Shown: piece by piece, positions 36,827 to 46,600 of the stretch | Layout of the letters: the number at the start of each line of letters is the position of its first letter | Position numbering within the stretch: position 1 is the stretch's first letter | From: Mycoplasmatota bacterium | Lineage (GTDB): Bacteria > Bacillota_I > Bacilli_A > Izemoplasmatales > Hujiaoplasmataceae | Assembly: GCA_018622675.1 (NCBI GenBank) | Contig: CP076020.1 | Coordinates: forward strand, 1,240,001 to 1,304,000 | Length of the DNA: 64,000 bases | Direction: 5' to 3' | Program-made: the position numbers and the translations under genes | Notes under the pieces: model-generated | Databases searched by the model: none | What the model saw: the letters and a program-made list of their open reading frames with translations, nothing else | What the model was told of the DNA's origin: nothing

Positions 36827-37555
36827 TTAAAGTCTCATACCGCCATTAACATTCAATGTTTGTCCAGTGATATAAGAAGCATCATCACTCGCTAAGAATA
36901 AAGCAACTTTTGCAATCTCTTCTGGTTGCCCTAAACGTTTTAACATAGTTAATCCAGCGAATTTATCTAGTAAATCTTGAGGAACTGTTTTTAAAATATC
37001 AGTCATTACATATCCAGGTGCTATAGCATTCACTCTCACAGGCACACCTTTTCTTGCAAATTCTTTAGCCCATGTTTTAGTTAATCCTAATACACCAGCT
37101 TTTGTTGCTGAATAATTAGCTTGACCAATATTACCAAAGACACCAACTACTGAAGATATATTAATGATTGATCCCCCACCAATTGTTTCCATTTGAGGTC
37201 CAATATAACGAGTTAAATTGAAAACACCTTTTAAGTTTACATCAATTACTAAGTCCCATTGTTCATCAGTCATTTTTCTAGTCATTGAATCTCTAGTAAT
37301 TCCAGCGTTGTTTACTAAAATATCTATTTTCCCATATTTTTCTATGGTTTCATCATAGAATTTTTTACAACCTTCTGTGTCTGTAATATTTAATTTATAA
37401 CCCTCAACATTTTCATGTTCATATTTTAAGTCACCCATATCTACAGCAACTACTTTTGCGCCTTCATTAGCTAAAGCAACTGAGATTTCTTGTCCTATAC
37501 CTTGTGCGCCACCTGTTACAACAGCGATTTTTCCATCTAATTTCATTTGATTCAC
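36827..37555 (-). CDS. Short-chain dehydrogenase, FabG/PhaB-like 3-oxoacyl reductase
   Basis: 242 residues. Gly-rich cofactor motif TGGAQGIG, NNAG motif in LVNNAGITRDSMT, catalytic Ser in INISSVVG, and Tyr/Lys in QANYSATKAG. The closest pattern is FabG or acetoacetyl-CoA reductase (PhaB). With the thiolase next door it would interconvert 3-hydroxyacyl-CoA and 3-oxoacyl-CoA. Being second in an operon with CoA-transferase and importer favours hydroxyacyl breakdown. Confidence 0.88.
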   Translation of the reverse strand: MNQMKLDGKIAVVTGGAQGIGQEISVALANEGAKVVAVDMGDLKYEHENVEGYKLNITDTEGCKKFYDETIEKYGKIDILVNNAGITRDSMTRKMTDEQWDLVIDVNLKGVFNLTRYIGPQMETIGGGSIINISSVVGVFGNIGQANYSATKAGVLGLTKTWAKEFARKGVPVRVNAIAPGYVMTDILKTVPQDLLDKFAGLTMLKRLGQPEEIAKVALFLASDDASYITGQTLNVNGGMRL

Positions 37556-37558
37556 TCC

Positions 37559-38764
37559 TTATCTTTTAATTAAGATAGCAGTACCCATACCGCCACCTAT
37601 ACATAAACTTGCTAAACCAAGTTTATTATCTCTCTTAATCATTTCGTGTAATAATGTCACAACGATTCTATTTCCTGATACTCCAACAGGATGACCAAGA
37701 GCGATCGCGCCACCATTGACATTTGTGATTTTTAAAATATCTTCTTTTGATACACCATGCTCTTCAACTAATTCAGTGATAACACCTAGTGATTGAGAAG
37801 CAAAGGCTTCATTTAATTCAATTAACTCAACATCACTAAGTTTTACGTTAGCTTTTTTAAGTAAGTGTCTAATTGCTGGAACAGGACCCATACCCATATA
37901 ATTTGGATCGACACCGCCTTGTCCAACTTCAACTATTTCAGCAATTGGCTCAAGATTATATTTTTTAACTGCTTCTTCACTTGCTATGATTGTAAATGAA
38001 GCACCATCATTGATACCTGATGATGAACCTGCCGTAACAGTACCATCTTTTTTAAATGCAGTTCTTAATTTTTTTAGAATTTCTGGTGTTGTTCCTCTAT
38101 TCGGATGTTCATCCGTATCAAAAACAACTTCCCCTTTTCTTGTTTGATAAGTTATGGGAACAATTTCATCTTTAAAACGTCCCTCATCTATTGCTTTAAT
38201 AGCTTTTTGTTGAGAAGCATAAGCAAATGAATCTTGTTCTTCTCTTGATAAATGATATTTTTCTGCAATATTTTCAGCAGTTATTCCCATATGCATATTT
38301 CCAAAAGCGTCAGTTAGTGCATCATATAACATGTGGTCAACCATTTCAACATTACCCATCTTTTTACCAGTTCTAACAGAACCAGGCATCATAAATGGCG
38401 CACCAGACATTGATTCAACCCCACCAGCAACAACGATATCTGAGAATCCTGATTGAATTCCCATATATGCATTCATAATAGATTTCATACCAGAACCACA
38501 AACCATATTCAGTGAATATGCAGGTACTGTTTCAGGAATCCCTGAAGTAATTGAAATCTGTCTTGCGATATTTTGCCCCAAATTAGCAGATAGAATATTA
38601 CCTAAGACAACTTCAGATATTTTATCAACTGGCACTTTAGTTTCTTCAAGTAGTTGTTTTAAAACTTGAGAACCCATTTCTCTTGGATGAACATCTTTTA
38701 AAGTTCCTAAAAAACCTCCAATAGGGCTTCTTTTTGCACCAATAATATACACTTTTTTACTCAT
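37559..38764 (-). CDS. Acetyl-CoA acetyltransferase (thiolase)
   Basis: 401 residues. Catalytic Cys in LNMVCGSGMKSI, His in GGAIALGHPVGVSG and second Cys in SLCIGGGMG; NEAFASQ completes the site. It would cleave or form acetoacetyl-CoA. First gene of the operon running to 27234; 3 bp separate it from the SDR. Its ATG at 38764 has an AGGAGG RBS, and a TetR operator lies at its promoter. Confidence 0.95.
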   Translation of the reverse strand: MSKKVYIIGAKRSPIGGFLGTLKDVHPREMGSQVLKQLLEETKVPVDKISEVVLGNILSANLGQNIARQISITSGIPETVPAYSLNMVCGSGMKSIMNAYMGIQSGFSDIVVAGGVESMSGAPFMMPGSVRTGKKMGNVEMVDHMLYDALTDAFGNMHMGITAENIAEKYHLSREEQDSFAYASQQKAIKAIDEGRFKDEIVPITYQTRKGEVVFDTDEHPNRGTTPEILKKLRTAFKKDGTVTAGSSSGINDGASFTIIASEEAVKKYNLEPIAEIVEVGQGGVDPNYMGMGPVPAIRHLLKKANVKLSDVELIELNEAFASQSLGVITELVEEHGVSKEDILKITNVNGGAIALGHPVGVSGNRIVVTLLHEMIKRDNKLGLASLCIGGGMGTAILIKR

Positions 38765-38795
38765 ATAAAAACCTCCTTTAATATTTTTAAACCTG

Positions 38796-38817
38796 AATAT
38801 GAATTAATGTTCATATT
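38796..38817. promoter_or_regulatory. TetR-type operator palindrome
   Basis: Perfect inverted repeat AATATGAA-6-TTCATATT, centred just downstream of the thiolase -10 box, where bound repressor would block initiation. The divergent TetR gene is ~170 bp away. Confidence 0.7.
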
Positions 38818-38825
38818 TCACTATA

Positions 38826-38855
38826 ATTATAATCAAAATCATCATGAAAAGTCAA
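38826..38855 (-). promoter_or_regulatory. Promoter of the thiolase/Liv operon
   Basis: On the minus strand TTGACT, 18 bases, TATAAT. The operator palindrome covers the expected start of transcription. Confidence 0.7.
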
Positions 38856-38944
38856 GCGCTTTCATCTAAAACTTACATTAAAGTTATATTAAGCGCAGAA
38901 TAAAGACTCATATTTGTTATTTTAAGCATTATATTGATTGGCAC

Positions 38945-38973
38945 TTGTAATTTACGAAATAATAACTTAAAAT
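38945..38973 (+). promoter_or_regulatory. Promoter of the tetR gene
   Basis: TTGTAA, 17 bases, TAAAAT on the plus strand, just before the tetR ATG. Confidence 0.55.
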
Positions 38974-38989
38974 AATATCGGTGATAGAT

Positions 38990-39586
38990 ATGAAAGAAAA
39001 ATTTAGACACGCAAAAACAAAAGTTGGTGAAAAATCTTTTAATAAGATTGTCAAAGCAGGGAAAATACTCTTTGCTAAATCGGGATATCATTCAACTTCA
39101 ATCAACGATATTATTGCAAAAGCCAATGTAGCTGTAGGCACATATTACATATATTTTAATTCTAAGTTAGCTCTATACCATTATCTCTTAGATGAATACC
39201 AAGAAAAAATTAGAGAGGCAGCTAGAGAAGCAACTCAAGGCCTAACAACAAGAAGAGAAATAGAAAGAGAAGGTTTAAAAGCCTTTATTATGTATGCTAT
39301 GAAAGAGCCTCTTGCATATAAAGTTATATGGGAATCTTTATTTGTAAACCAAGACTTATTTATTGATTATTACAGCCGTTTTTCTAAGTCATATATTGAA
39401 AATTTAAAGAAGTTTAAAACTGAAGTTAGAGAAGATATAGATTTAGAAACTGTTAGTTTTATCCTAATGGGTATCGCAAACTTTGTTGGATTACAAATTC
39501 TTTTTAAAGATAATCCTCATGAAAAAGACGTAGATTTTGTTGTCAATGAGTCGATGAAGTTACTAGATAGAGGCTTATTTAAATAA
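38990..39586 (+). CDS. TetR/AcrR-family repressor
   Basis: 198 residues from the ATG at 38990 (GGTGAT upstream; a GTG three codons earlier has no RBS). Helix-turn-helix in the first third: KIVKAGKILFAKSGYHSTSI then NVAVGTYYIYFNSKLALY. The C-terminal ligand domain is not recognisable. It is divergent from the thiolase/Liv operon and most likely represses it until the imported compound or its CoA ester is present. Confidence 0.9.
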   Translation: MKEKFRHAKTKVGEKSFNKIVKAGKILFAKSGYHSTSINDIIAKANVAVGTYYIYFNSKLALYHYLLDEYQEKIREAAREATQGLTTRREIEREGLKAFIMYAMKEPLAYKVIWESLFVNQDLFIDYYSRFSKSYIENLKKFKTEVREDIDLETVSFILMGIANFVGLQILFKDNPHEKDVDFVVNESMKLLDRGLFK

Positions 39587-39603
39587 ATGATGTTAAAGCA
39601 AAG

Positions 39604-39632
39604 AAAAAAAGCGATTTAATCGCTTTTTTTTA
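39604..39632. terminator. Bidirectional terminator between tetR and the second c-di-GMP operon
   Basis: AAAAAAAGCGATT/AATCGCTTTTTTTT, serving tetR (plus) and the degenerate EAL gene (minus). Confidence 0.88.
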
Positions 39633-41126
39633 TTTCAAGAATTCTTTAAATGACTTCATATCCCATGGCGAATCTTTAACCAAGTCTTTAGCTTTTTCTA
39701 ATTCCACTGGTTCAGAGAAATAATAACCTTGCATAAATCTAATTCCCCATTCACTCATTTTTTTAATCATTTCACTATTTTCAATACCTTCTGCGATGAT
39801 AGTTTTATGGTTATCATTTGCTACTTTAACTAATCTTTGGAAATCTTTGATAGATGAATCATTATCCATAATCCTTAATAAATCACTTCTAGATATTTTA
39901 TAAATATTGGCTAATATTGAATCCATTTCTTCAATGAGTTCAAAATTATCTCCAGAGTCATCAATTGCAACTCTAAAACCGTATTTCCTAAACTCTTCAA
40001 GATTTTTAATTACTGTGGCGTTTTTATGAACAAAATAATAATCAATTATTTCTAAGCAGAAATTATCAGGTTTCATTCCATATTTTAAAGTAATATCATA
40101 AAATTTAGTTGCTATATCTTCTATATGTAATTGCTTAGGACTTAGATTTATTGATATAAAAAGTTGTCTTATCCTAAATTTTTTCAGCCATAAACTATAT
40201 TGTTTAACGACATTATCAAAGCCCCATATACCAAACCAGGTTATATCACCCGTTAAATCCATGACATTCAAAAATTTACCTGGTGATAAAATCCCCATTT
40301 TAGGATGATCCCATCTTAATAATGATTCTAAGCCAATAATCTTACCCGTAAAAACATCTACTATTGGCTGATAATACAATAAAAACTCTTCATTTTCAAT
40401 GGCTTTTTTTATTTCTTGATAGTAAGAGAGATTGAATCTTTCTTTTTCAATGAGATCTTCTGAATATAAACTATATCTTGCTTTTCCTTCTTTTTTAGCA
40501 ACATATACAGCTAAATCAGCATTCTTAATTAAGTTATCTGCATCAATACCATCATATGGGAAAACAACAATACCTATTGAAGCGGTTAACTTTAAACTAC
40601 CTACTTTTAATTCTTCACTAATTTCATCTAACAATCTTTGAGCATATTCTTCAATGATTTCATTGTTAACTTCTCCTCTATAATAGAAGATAAAGTGATC
40701 TCTTTTTAAATGACCAGCAATATGATCATTACCGGCTATTTTTAATAACCTTTTGTCAATTTCACCGATGATTTTATCAATGGTTTTTTGATCATAGTCT
40801 TCTGATATTGTTCGAAAATCATCTAAGTTAATGCTATATAATACTCTAAAATTATTTTCTCCATTTTTAAGTATATCTTCATTAATAGTCGTCTTAATGG
40901 TATTATCACTGGAAGTTTTCATAGTAAAAAGATCTTTGCTTTCTTTCATTTTCTCTTCGTCTTTATGCATAGAATCTCTTTCTTTTTTATCAGCACGAAT
41001 ATGGTTAATGACATTCCTATACAAGGCAAATAAACTAATGGCTGATACAATGACAATAATAAATGCAACCACTATTTCATAGGGTTGTGTCGTATTAACT
41101 GTTTCCAATACTCTAATAAAATCCAT
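39630..41126 (-). CDS. Membrane GGDEF-EAL protein with degenerate sites
   Basis: About 498 residues. The ATG at 41126 is preferred because GAGGAG lies 8 bp upstream; an ATG two codons earlier overlaps the previous stop. One membrane helix lies near residues 18-38. GGDEF-like domain about 95-225: the signature is KRDHF, so no cyclase activity is expected. EAL domain about 240-480: E in LESLLRW, N in INLSPKQ, E in CLEIID, DD in AIDDSGDN, K in YKISRSD, E in AEGIEN, Q in MQGYYF. Loop 6 reads DDSGDN instead of DDFGTG and KID is KIS, so phosphodiesterase activity is doubtful. It may bind c-di-GMP or act as a partner of the upstream enzyme. Last gene of the second riboswitch operon. Confidence 0.85.
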   Translation of the reverse strand: MDFIRVLETVNTTQPYEIVVAFIIVIVSAISLFALYRNVINHIRADKKERDSMHKDEEKMKESKDLFTMKTSSDNTIKTTINEDILKNGENNFRVLYSINLDDFRTISEDYDQKTIDKIIGEIDKRLLKIAGNDHIAGHLKRDHFIFYYRGEVNNEIIEEYAQRLLDEISEELKVGSLKLTASIGIVVFPYDGIDADNLIKNADLAVYVAKKEGKARYSLYSEDLIEKERFNLSYYQEIKKAIENEEFLLYYQPIVDVFTGKIIGLESLLRWDHPKMGILSPGKFLNVMDLTGDITWFGIWGFDNVVKQYSLWLKKFRIRQLFISINLSPKQLHIEDIATKFYDITLKYGMKPDNFCLEIIDYYFVHKNATVIKNLEEFRKYGFRVAIDDSGDNFELIEEMDSILANIYKISRSDLLRIMDNDSSIKDFQRLVKVANDNHKTIIAEGIENSEMIKKMSEWGIRFMQGYYFSEPVELEKAKDLVKDSPWDMKSFKEFLK

Positions 41127-41131
41127 ATTCA

Positions 41132-43645
41132 TTACTCCTCAGTATTATTTTTAGTGAACATATTGATACGTTTTGCTTTTGGTGTCTTATAAAATTTTTG
41201 AACAAAATTAACAGTATCATCATATATCAAAGGTTTTGAAATAAAGTAACCTTGGAACACATCTGTAGAAATTTGTTTTAAATACTCAAATTGTTTTAAA
41301 CTTTCAACACCTTCTACTATAACCTTCATATTTAATTGATGAACTAAATTAATCACCATACTAACAATATAATGATCTTTTTTCACTTCTAAAACTCCAT
41401 CGATAAATGATTTATCAATCTTTAAGTTATCAAATGATATTTGTCTTAAGTAAGTTAAGGAAGCATAACCAGTACCAAAGTCATCAAGTGAAAATCTTAC
41501 ACCAATTTTATGTAAATCAGCAATCTTATCATCCAAAGTAATTGTTGAATTAATAAAAATGCTTTCTGTTAACTCTAAAGTAAGATAGTTAGGATTAATG
41601 TCAGTTTCCCGTATAATTTTTTTTACAACGTCTACATAATTACTTTGCATAATTTGTAACAAGGAAACATTGACGCTCATAACGAATTCTTTATTAAACT
41701 TTTTCCTAAGTTCAACTTGGGCTTTACAAGCTTCCCTAAGAATCCATGTTCCAATAGGAACAATTAAATAGTTTTGTTCTGCATTAGCAATAAACACTTC
41801 TGGACTAATCTCACCTAATACTTTTGAATTCCATCTTGCCAATGATTCAAATCCATAAACTTCAGATTTTTTATCAACCAAAGGTTGGTATTTCAAATAT
41901 ATTTCTTCTCTTTCTAGTGCTAAAGATAGTTGATCGATGATTTCAGCTTGATAAGAAATCTCTTGTGAAATTTTATCATTATAAAATCTTAATTGTTTTT
42001 TGGTTGAGTGTTTATCCTTATATATGGCGATTTCACATTTTTTTAATAAATTATCTAAGTCGTCTCCATCGGTTGGATATGTTGACACACCAACAAAAAC
42101 TTTAACATCTAATTTCTTATCATCAACGAGAATAGGTTTAGAAAAATGTTCAATGATTTTATTGATTTTACTTTCAACACTTGATAATTTTTCAAAATCA
42201 TTGATGATGTAGGCCAATTCAAATTCTGTATTAGAAAATAAAATATCTTCTCTTCCCGTCATGTGTTCAATCGTTTCAGCCACATATCTCATAATACTAT
42301 TCATCATTTGTTGTCCCATGATAACAATGATATCTTTAATATTTTCTATTTGTAACAAACAAATCGCTACTCTTTTATCTCCAACTAAAACATTTTTATT
42401 AATATCATCAACAATTGCGGCTTGAGTTTTTAATCCTGTAATATCATTATAATTCATATTTTGATGGACTAACTTCATTCGCCTATCAACTTCATCAGAC
42501 ATCATATTTAGTTCATTAGCGATATCTTTCAACTCATTGTTTTCTTTAATATTTAACTTTTTCTGATAATTACCGTTTTTAATTTCTTTAATAGAGTTGA
42601 TAATATCTTCTATTGGGTTTAGAGATTTTTTTAAATTCTTATTTAAAATCAAATAGATCACATATACCACGATGGTTAGAAAACCAATGATAAAAAGTAA
42701 TACATATTCCAATCTGTAAATGGGCTGATTATCTCTTAATAAAATAACTGTCCAATCAAAATCTTCAATTTCATTATAATGAATTAAGTACTTTTTAGCA
42801 AATACATCTTCTAAAAGAACTTCCTCATCATATACTAAGTTGACTATTTTATTTAATCCTTGATCATTTAAACCCAAAGAATGATCAATTTGTTCATAAT
42901 CTTTTGGTTCATTCCCTAGATATTGATCATCATAATCCAATGACATATAAATAAGGTTTTGATCATTTGATAGTAAAATTAATTGATGAGATTTATCTAA
43001 AAGAAGATCGTTTAAGCCTTGTTCAATAACATCTAGGTCAAAATCAAAGCCAATATAGCCAATAATTCCTTGGCTATTAAAGACTTTATAGATCATGGTC
43101 ATTTGATATTGATCATTGTTATTTTTATAAGGGCGGGTGATTGTATAATTATCACTGCTTAAATGTTGGTACCAATGTGTATCTTGCAAAATATAATCAT
43201 CTTCGCTTGAGAATAAATCCCCAGTATGAGTCATTTGGATATTAACTTCTTCTGAAGCAACAAAGGCTCGAATTAACATTGAATCAGCTTGAACGCTCTG
43301 GTTCAAGAGTAATTGCATGTTTCGATATTGATTATAATAAGCTTGTCCTTCACCTTGTATGGGTTCAATCCCTTGGTTTACTAATTCTAAATACTCAATA
43401 ATCATTTCAGATTCAGACAAAGCGTTTAACTGGTCTAATTTCAAATGAATAACTTGATCGATATTTTCTGATATCAATTGATTTTTCTCTATCATGTCAT
43501 TCTTCTTTTGAACTTCTAAATTAACAGAAAATACCAATATCGCTATGGCCATTAAGGCAATGATAAAGAACGCATCTAAAAAGATGGTAAGTCCGACAAT
43601 TTGTTTGCCTAATTCGTTACTTCTTATTTTTCGTCTTTTTCTCAT
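41132..43645 (-). CDS. Sensor c-di-GMP phosphodiesterase (Cache-like, HAMP, degenerate GGDEF, intact EAL)
   Basis: 837 residues. Membrane helices near 15-40 and 320-345 bracket an extracellular domain of ~280 residues that looks like a double Cache sensor. A HAMP-like linker (SLNPIEDIINSIKEIKNGNYQ) follows, then a GGDEF domain whose signature is SNTEF (inactive as a cyclase). The EAL domain is complete: ESLARW, NVSLLQ, LELTES, DDFGTGYASL, LKIDKSF, VEGVES, QGYF. So it should hydrolyse c-di-GMP, tuned by an outside signal. It overlaps the giant surface gene by 4 bp and lies under a c-di-GMP riboswitch, a probable feedback loop. Confidence 0.92.
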   Translation of the reverse strand: MRKRRKIRSNELGKQIVGLTIFLDAFFIIALMAIAILVFSVNLEVQKKNDMIEKNQLISENIDQVIHLKLDQLNALSESEMIIEYLELVNQGIEPIQGEGQAYYNQYRNMQLLLNQSVQADSMLIRAFVASEEVNIQMTHTGDLFSSEDDYILQDTHWYQHLSSDNYTITRPYKNNNDQYQMTMIYKVFNSQGIIGYIGFDFDLDVIEQGLNDLLLDKSHQLILLSNDQNLIYMSLDYDDQYLGNEPKDYEQIDHSLGLNDQGLNKIVNLVYDEEVLLEDVFAKKYLIHYNEIEDFDWTVILLRDNQPIYRLEYVLLFIIGFLTIVVYVIYLILNKNLKKSLNPIEDIINSIKEIKNGNYQKKLNIKENNELKDIANELNMMSDEVDRRMKLVHQNMNYNDITGLKTQAAIVDDINKNVLVGDKRVAICLLQIENIKDIIVIMGQQMMNSIMRYVAETIEHMTGREDILFSNTEFELAYIINDFEKLSSVESKINKIIEHFSKPILVDDKKLDVKVFVGVSTYPTDGDDLDNLLKKCEIAIYKDKHSTKKQLRFYNDKISQEISYQAEIIDQLSLALEREEIYLKYQPLVDKKSEVYGFESLARWNSKVLGEISPEVFIANAEQNYLIVPIGTWILREACKAQVELRKKFNKEFVMSVNVSLLQIMQSNYVDVVKKIIRETDINPNYLTLELTESIFINSTITLDDKIADLHKIGVRFSLDDFGTGYASLTYLRQISFDNLKIDKSFIDGVLEVKKDHYIVSMVINLVHQLNMKVIVEGVESLKQFEYLKQISTDVFQGYFISKPLIYDDTVNFVQKFYKTPKAKRINMFTKNNTEE

Positions 43646-46600
43646 TCCTTATCTCCCCATGATTTAAAGAAATCATATAATCCAAACAACTGATTATTTT
43701 CTGATGTTTCAACAGGATAAATATAGATATTAAACTTTCTGGTTCTTAAATATATAGAATCTTCAATGTAAAAGTACTTACCTTGGAGATCAGAAACATA
43801 ATTGCTCGCATCATTTAACTGGTAAACTTCTCCGCCCAATTCAAATTCTATATCATAAGTATATAAATCATTTAAGTATTCATCAAGAGGAAGATCTAAA
43901 TAAATATTATAATAAAATGATCGGTTACGACCAAATCGATAGATGTATTCCTCATCTGTTGTGTAATATAATTGTGTTGTTCTGTTTTCTAATCCAATCA
44001 CTGAACTAAAATAAGGATAATCATCAGGATCATCAGTATCTTGAATATTGTAAGGACCATTGGTAACTAAATTTTGCATATTAATGATTACTAATTGATT
44101 ATTAAATGCTTGACTTTGATTGGCTAAAACACAAGTCGATTGACTTCCATCTGCACAATAATATAAATCAAATATGAAAGTAACATTATAAACAACATCA
44201 GTAACGATAAGATCATAATATACTATGTTTTCTTGATCTTCAGATGTAATACGATAGCGAATAATTACAGGTCCTGAGGGTATAGGCGTAGCCGTTTCAG
44301 GATAAGTTGTAAAATCAGCTGATAAAACAGCTTTTTCTGCTTCTGTTGCATCTTTTGCGACTTCTCCAGTGTATACCCATGAACTACCATTCCAATACTC
44401 TCTAGCAATCGTCGACCCAATTGGTAAATAATCCAAGAATAATGGTTGATAGTCATTTAAAGGAACATTACTAACTTTTCCTTCAATTCTAAAGTATTGA
44501 ATCTCAGCTTCATCAGCGCCATCATAATCAAAACCATTAAAATAAACTTTAGGATCATAAGGTGTTGTTAGTATTTCATGATCATCATTGGTAATCTCAA
44601 TATTTGGATAAACAGTTTCGTTGGCAAATTCTGAAAAACGAATATCTTTCAAGTAGGCATTGGTGCCTTCTTTTTTTATAATGCTTAAATCGCCAAATAA
44701 CTCAGTGGCAATTTGAACATATATTGAATCCGTGCGGCGGTATGAAATTTTAAAATTATATACACCCGGCTCAGTTAAAATACTCATATTGATGGTCATT
44801 AATTCTCCAAAAGAATATGTTATACCTTGAACATTTGAAATAGGATTACCTTGAAAATCAATACCAGTAATCAAAACTTCTATATTCGTTAAAGGATCAC
44901 CATAAGGATAAGTAGTTTTACCTGCTAGGTTTTTAGACAATGCCTGTTCAAAGCCTAAGTCAACACTAAAGTAGGTTACTTGATCCTCACGTAAGGCATA
45001 TGCATTGTCTAAAGCGACCTCATTTCCATTTCTCTTAATTCTTTCAATAAAAATTTGTCTTTCTGTAATGGTATGTAGATAAGTTGAAGTTGTTCCATCT
45101 TCAGCTTCAATCATATATTCTAAGACAATCGTTCTATAGCCTGTAACTTCATCCAAAGATGAAGAAAGTCTTCTTGCACTAATGACTTTTGCAAAAGGCG
45201 AAAGCCTTAAACTACCTGGTGTCATATATGAAATTTGGTAGAGATCATATAAGTAATCATTACTAGCATTTTCATATATTGAATAATTATCAATTGTTTC
45301 ATCAATGGTTAACTCCTGACCCAATCCCATGGTTGATGAAAAGCTATTGGTTATGTTTGTTGGGACAGAATCATTATCTCCTGTGTATGTAAAATCTATG
45401 ATATTGTTTTGTGAAGATAATCTTTTCGTAAAATCAATACGATATTTTCTTGAATTAGGATAGTAACTATATTCTAAATAATAATTCCCACCGCTTATAT
45501 TATTTAAGAAAGTAAATGTAATAGAATAATTTCCAAGAGAATCAACTGCGATTGAATCAACCTCATAATATTCCTCTAAAACCAATTCGCCTGTATGGAA
45601 ATATAAATCAAAATAACTTGAAAAATCATAACCTGGCAATAATAGCTGATTGTTATCTTTAAAGTTTAAGGTTAGCGATCCATCGGGATTAACCTCTTCA
45701 TATGGTCTTAAATCTAAAGGATCTGTATCAAGAACATTTATGGTATTTAATTGATTAAAATTCACAGATTCAACTCCAGTAAAATAGCTAGATTCAGAGA
45801 AATTCGGCATAAAGTAAATATCTATTCTATATTCATTGAAATAATCACTATTAGAAAAATCATAGATACCATTTTCAGGATCCATATAGAAAGCTTCTGA
45901 ATATACACCAAAATATCCCACAGTCAATAACTGAGGAGATTGAATATCATAGTTTGGCAAATTAACATTTAACTGAGCTCGAGCACCTGGATTAGAAGCG
46001 ATTTTCATATACGCTTCTTGATTTAGTAAATCCTGTAAGTCTGTGATAGACAAAGGTGATTCGCTTTGTCGAATACCGATTAATGCATTGGATGATGTAA
46101 GTGCATTAACGATTTCAAAACTTGCAGTTGTTTGACTGGAAATAAAAGCTTCCATACTAATAGCGAAAGTGACAACTTTTTGATCATAATCAATTCCTAA
46201 GTCAATACCGCTATTTAAAAAGTTTGGTATATCTGTCGCAAGCAATTGATTTTCACTTTCAGTGGTTTCTTGAATGATAAATGATTGATTATCTTCATCT
46301 TCTACTAAGTTAGATTTGTCATTATAAATAGTTTGTCTAAGGTCATTATATTTATCAATCAACTCAGGATCAATGTCTAGTTGATCGTTTTCTAATAATA
46401 ATTTGTAATCCAAGTCGAAATTTACATTTTCATTTTCATCAATTAAGCGTATATTGTCTAGTCGAATATTATTTGGAAGAACTGATCCATAAGTCTCACC
46501 CGCTGAAGTTGATAAGACATACATACCATTAGGTCTTGGATTTGTTCCTTCAGATTGGAATCTATCTGCTAATAATGTTTCTTCTGAAAAGTAAATATAC

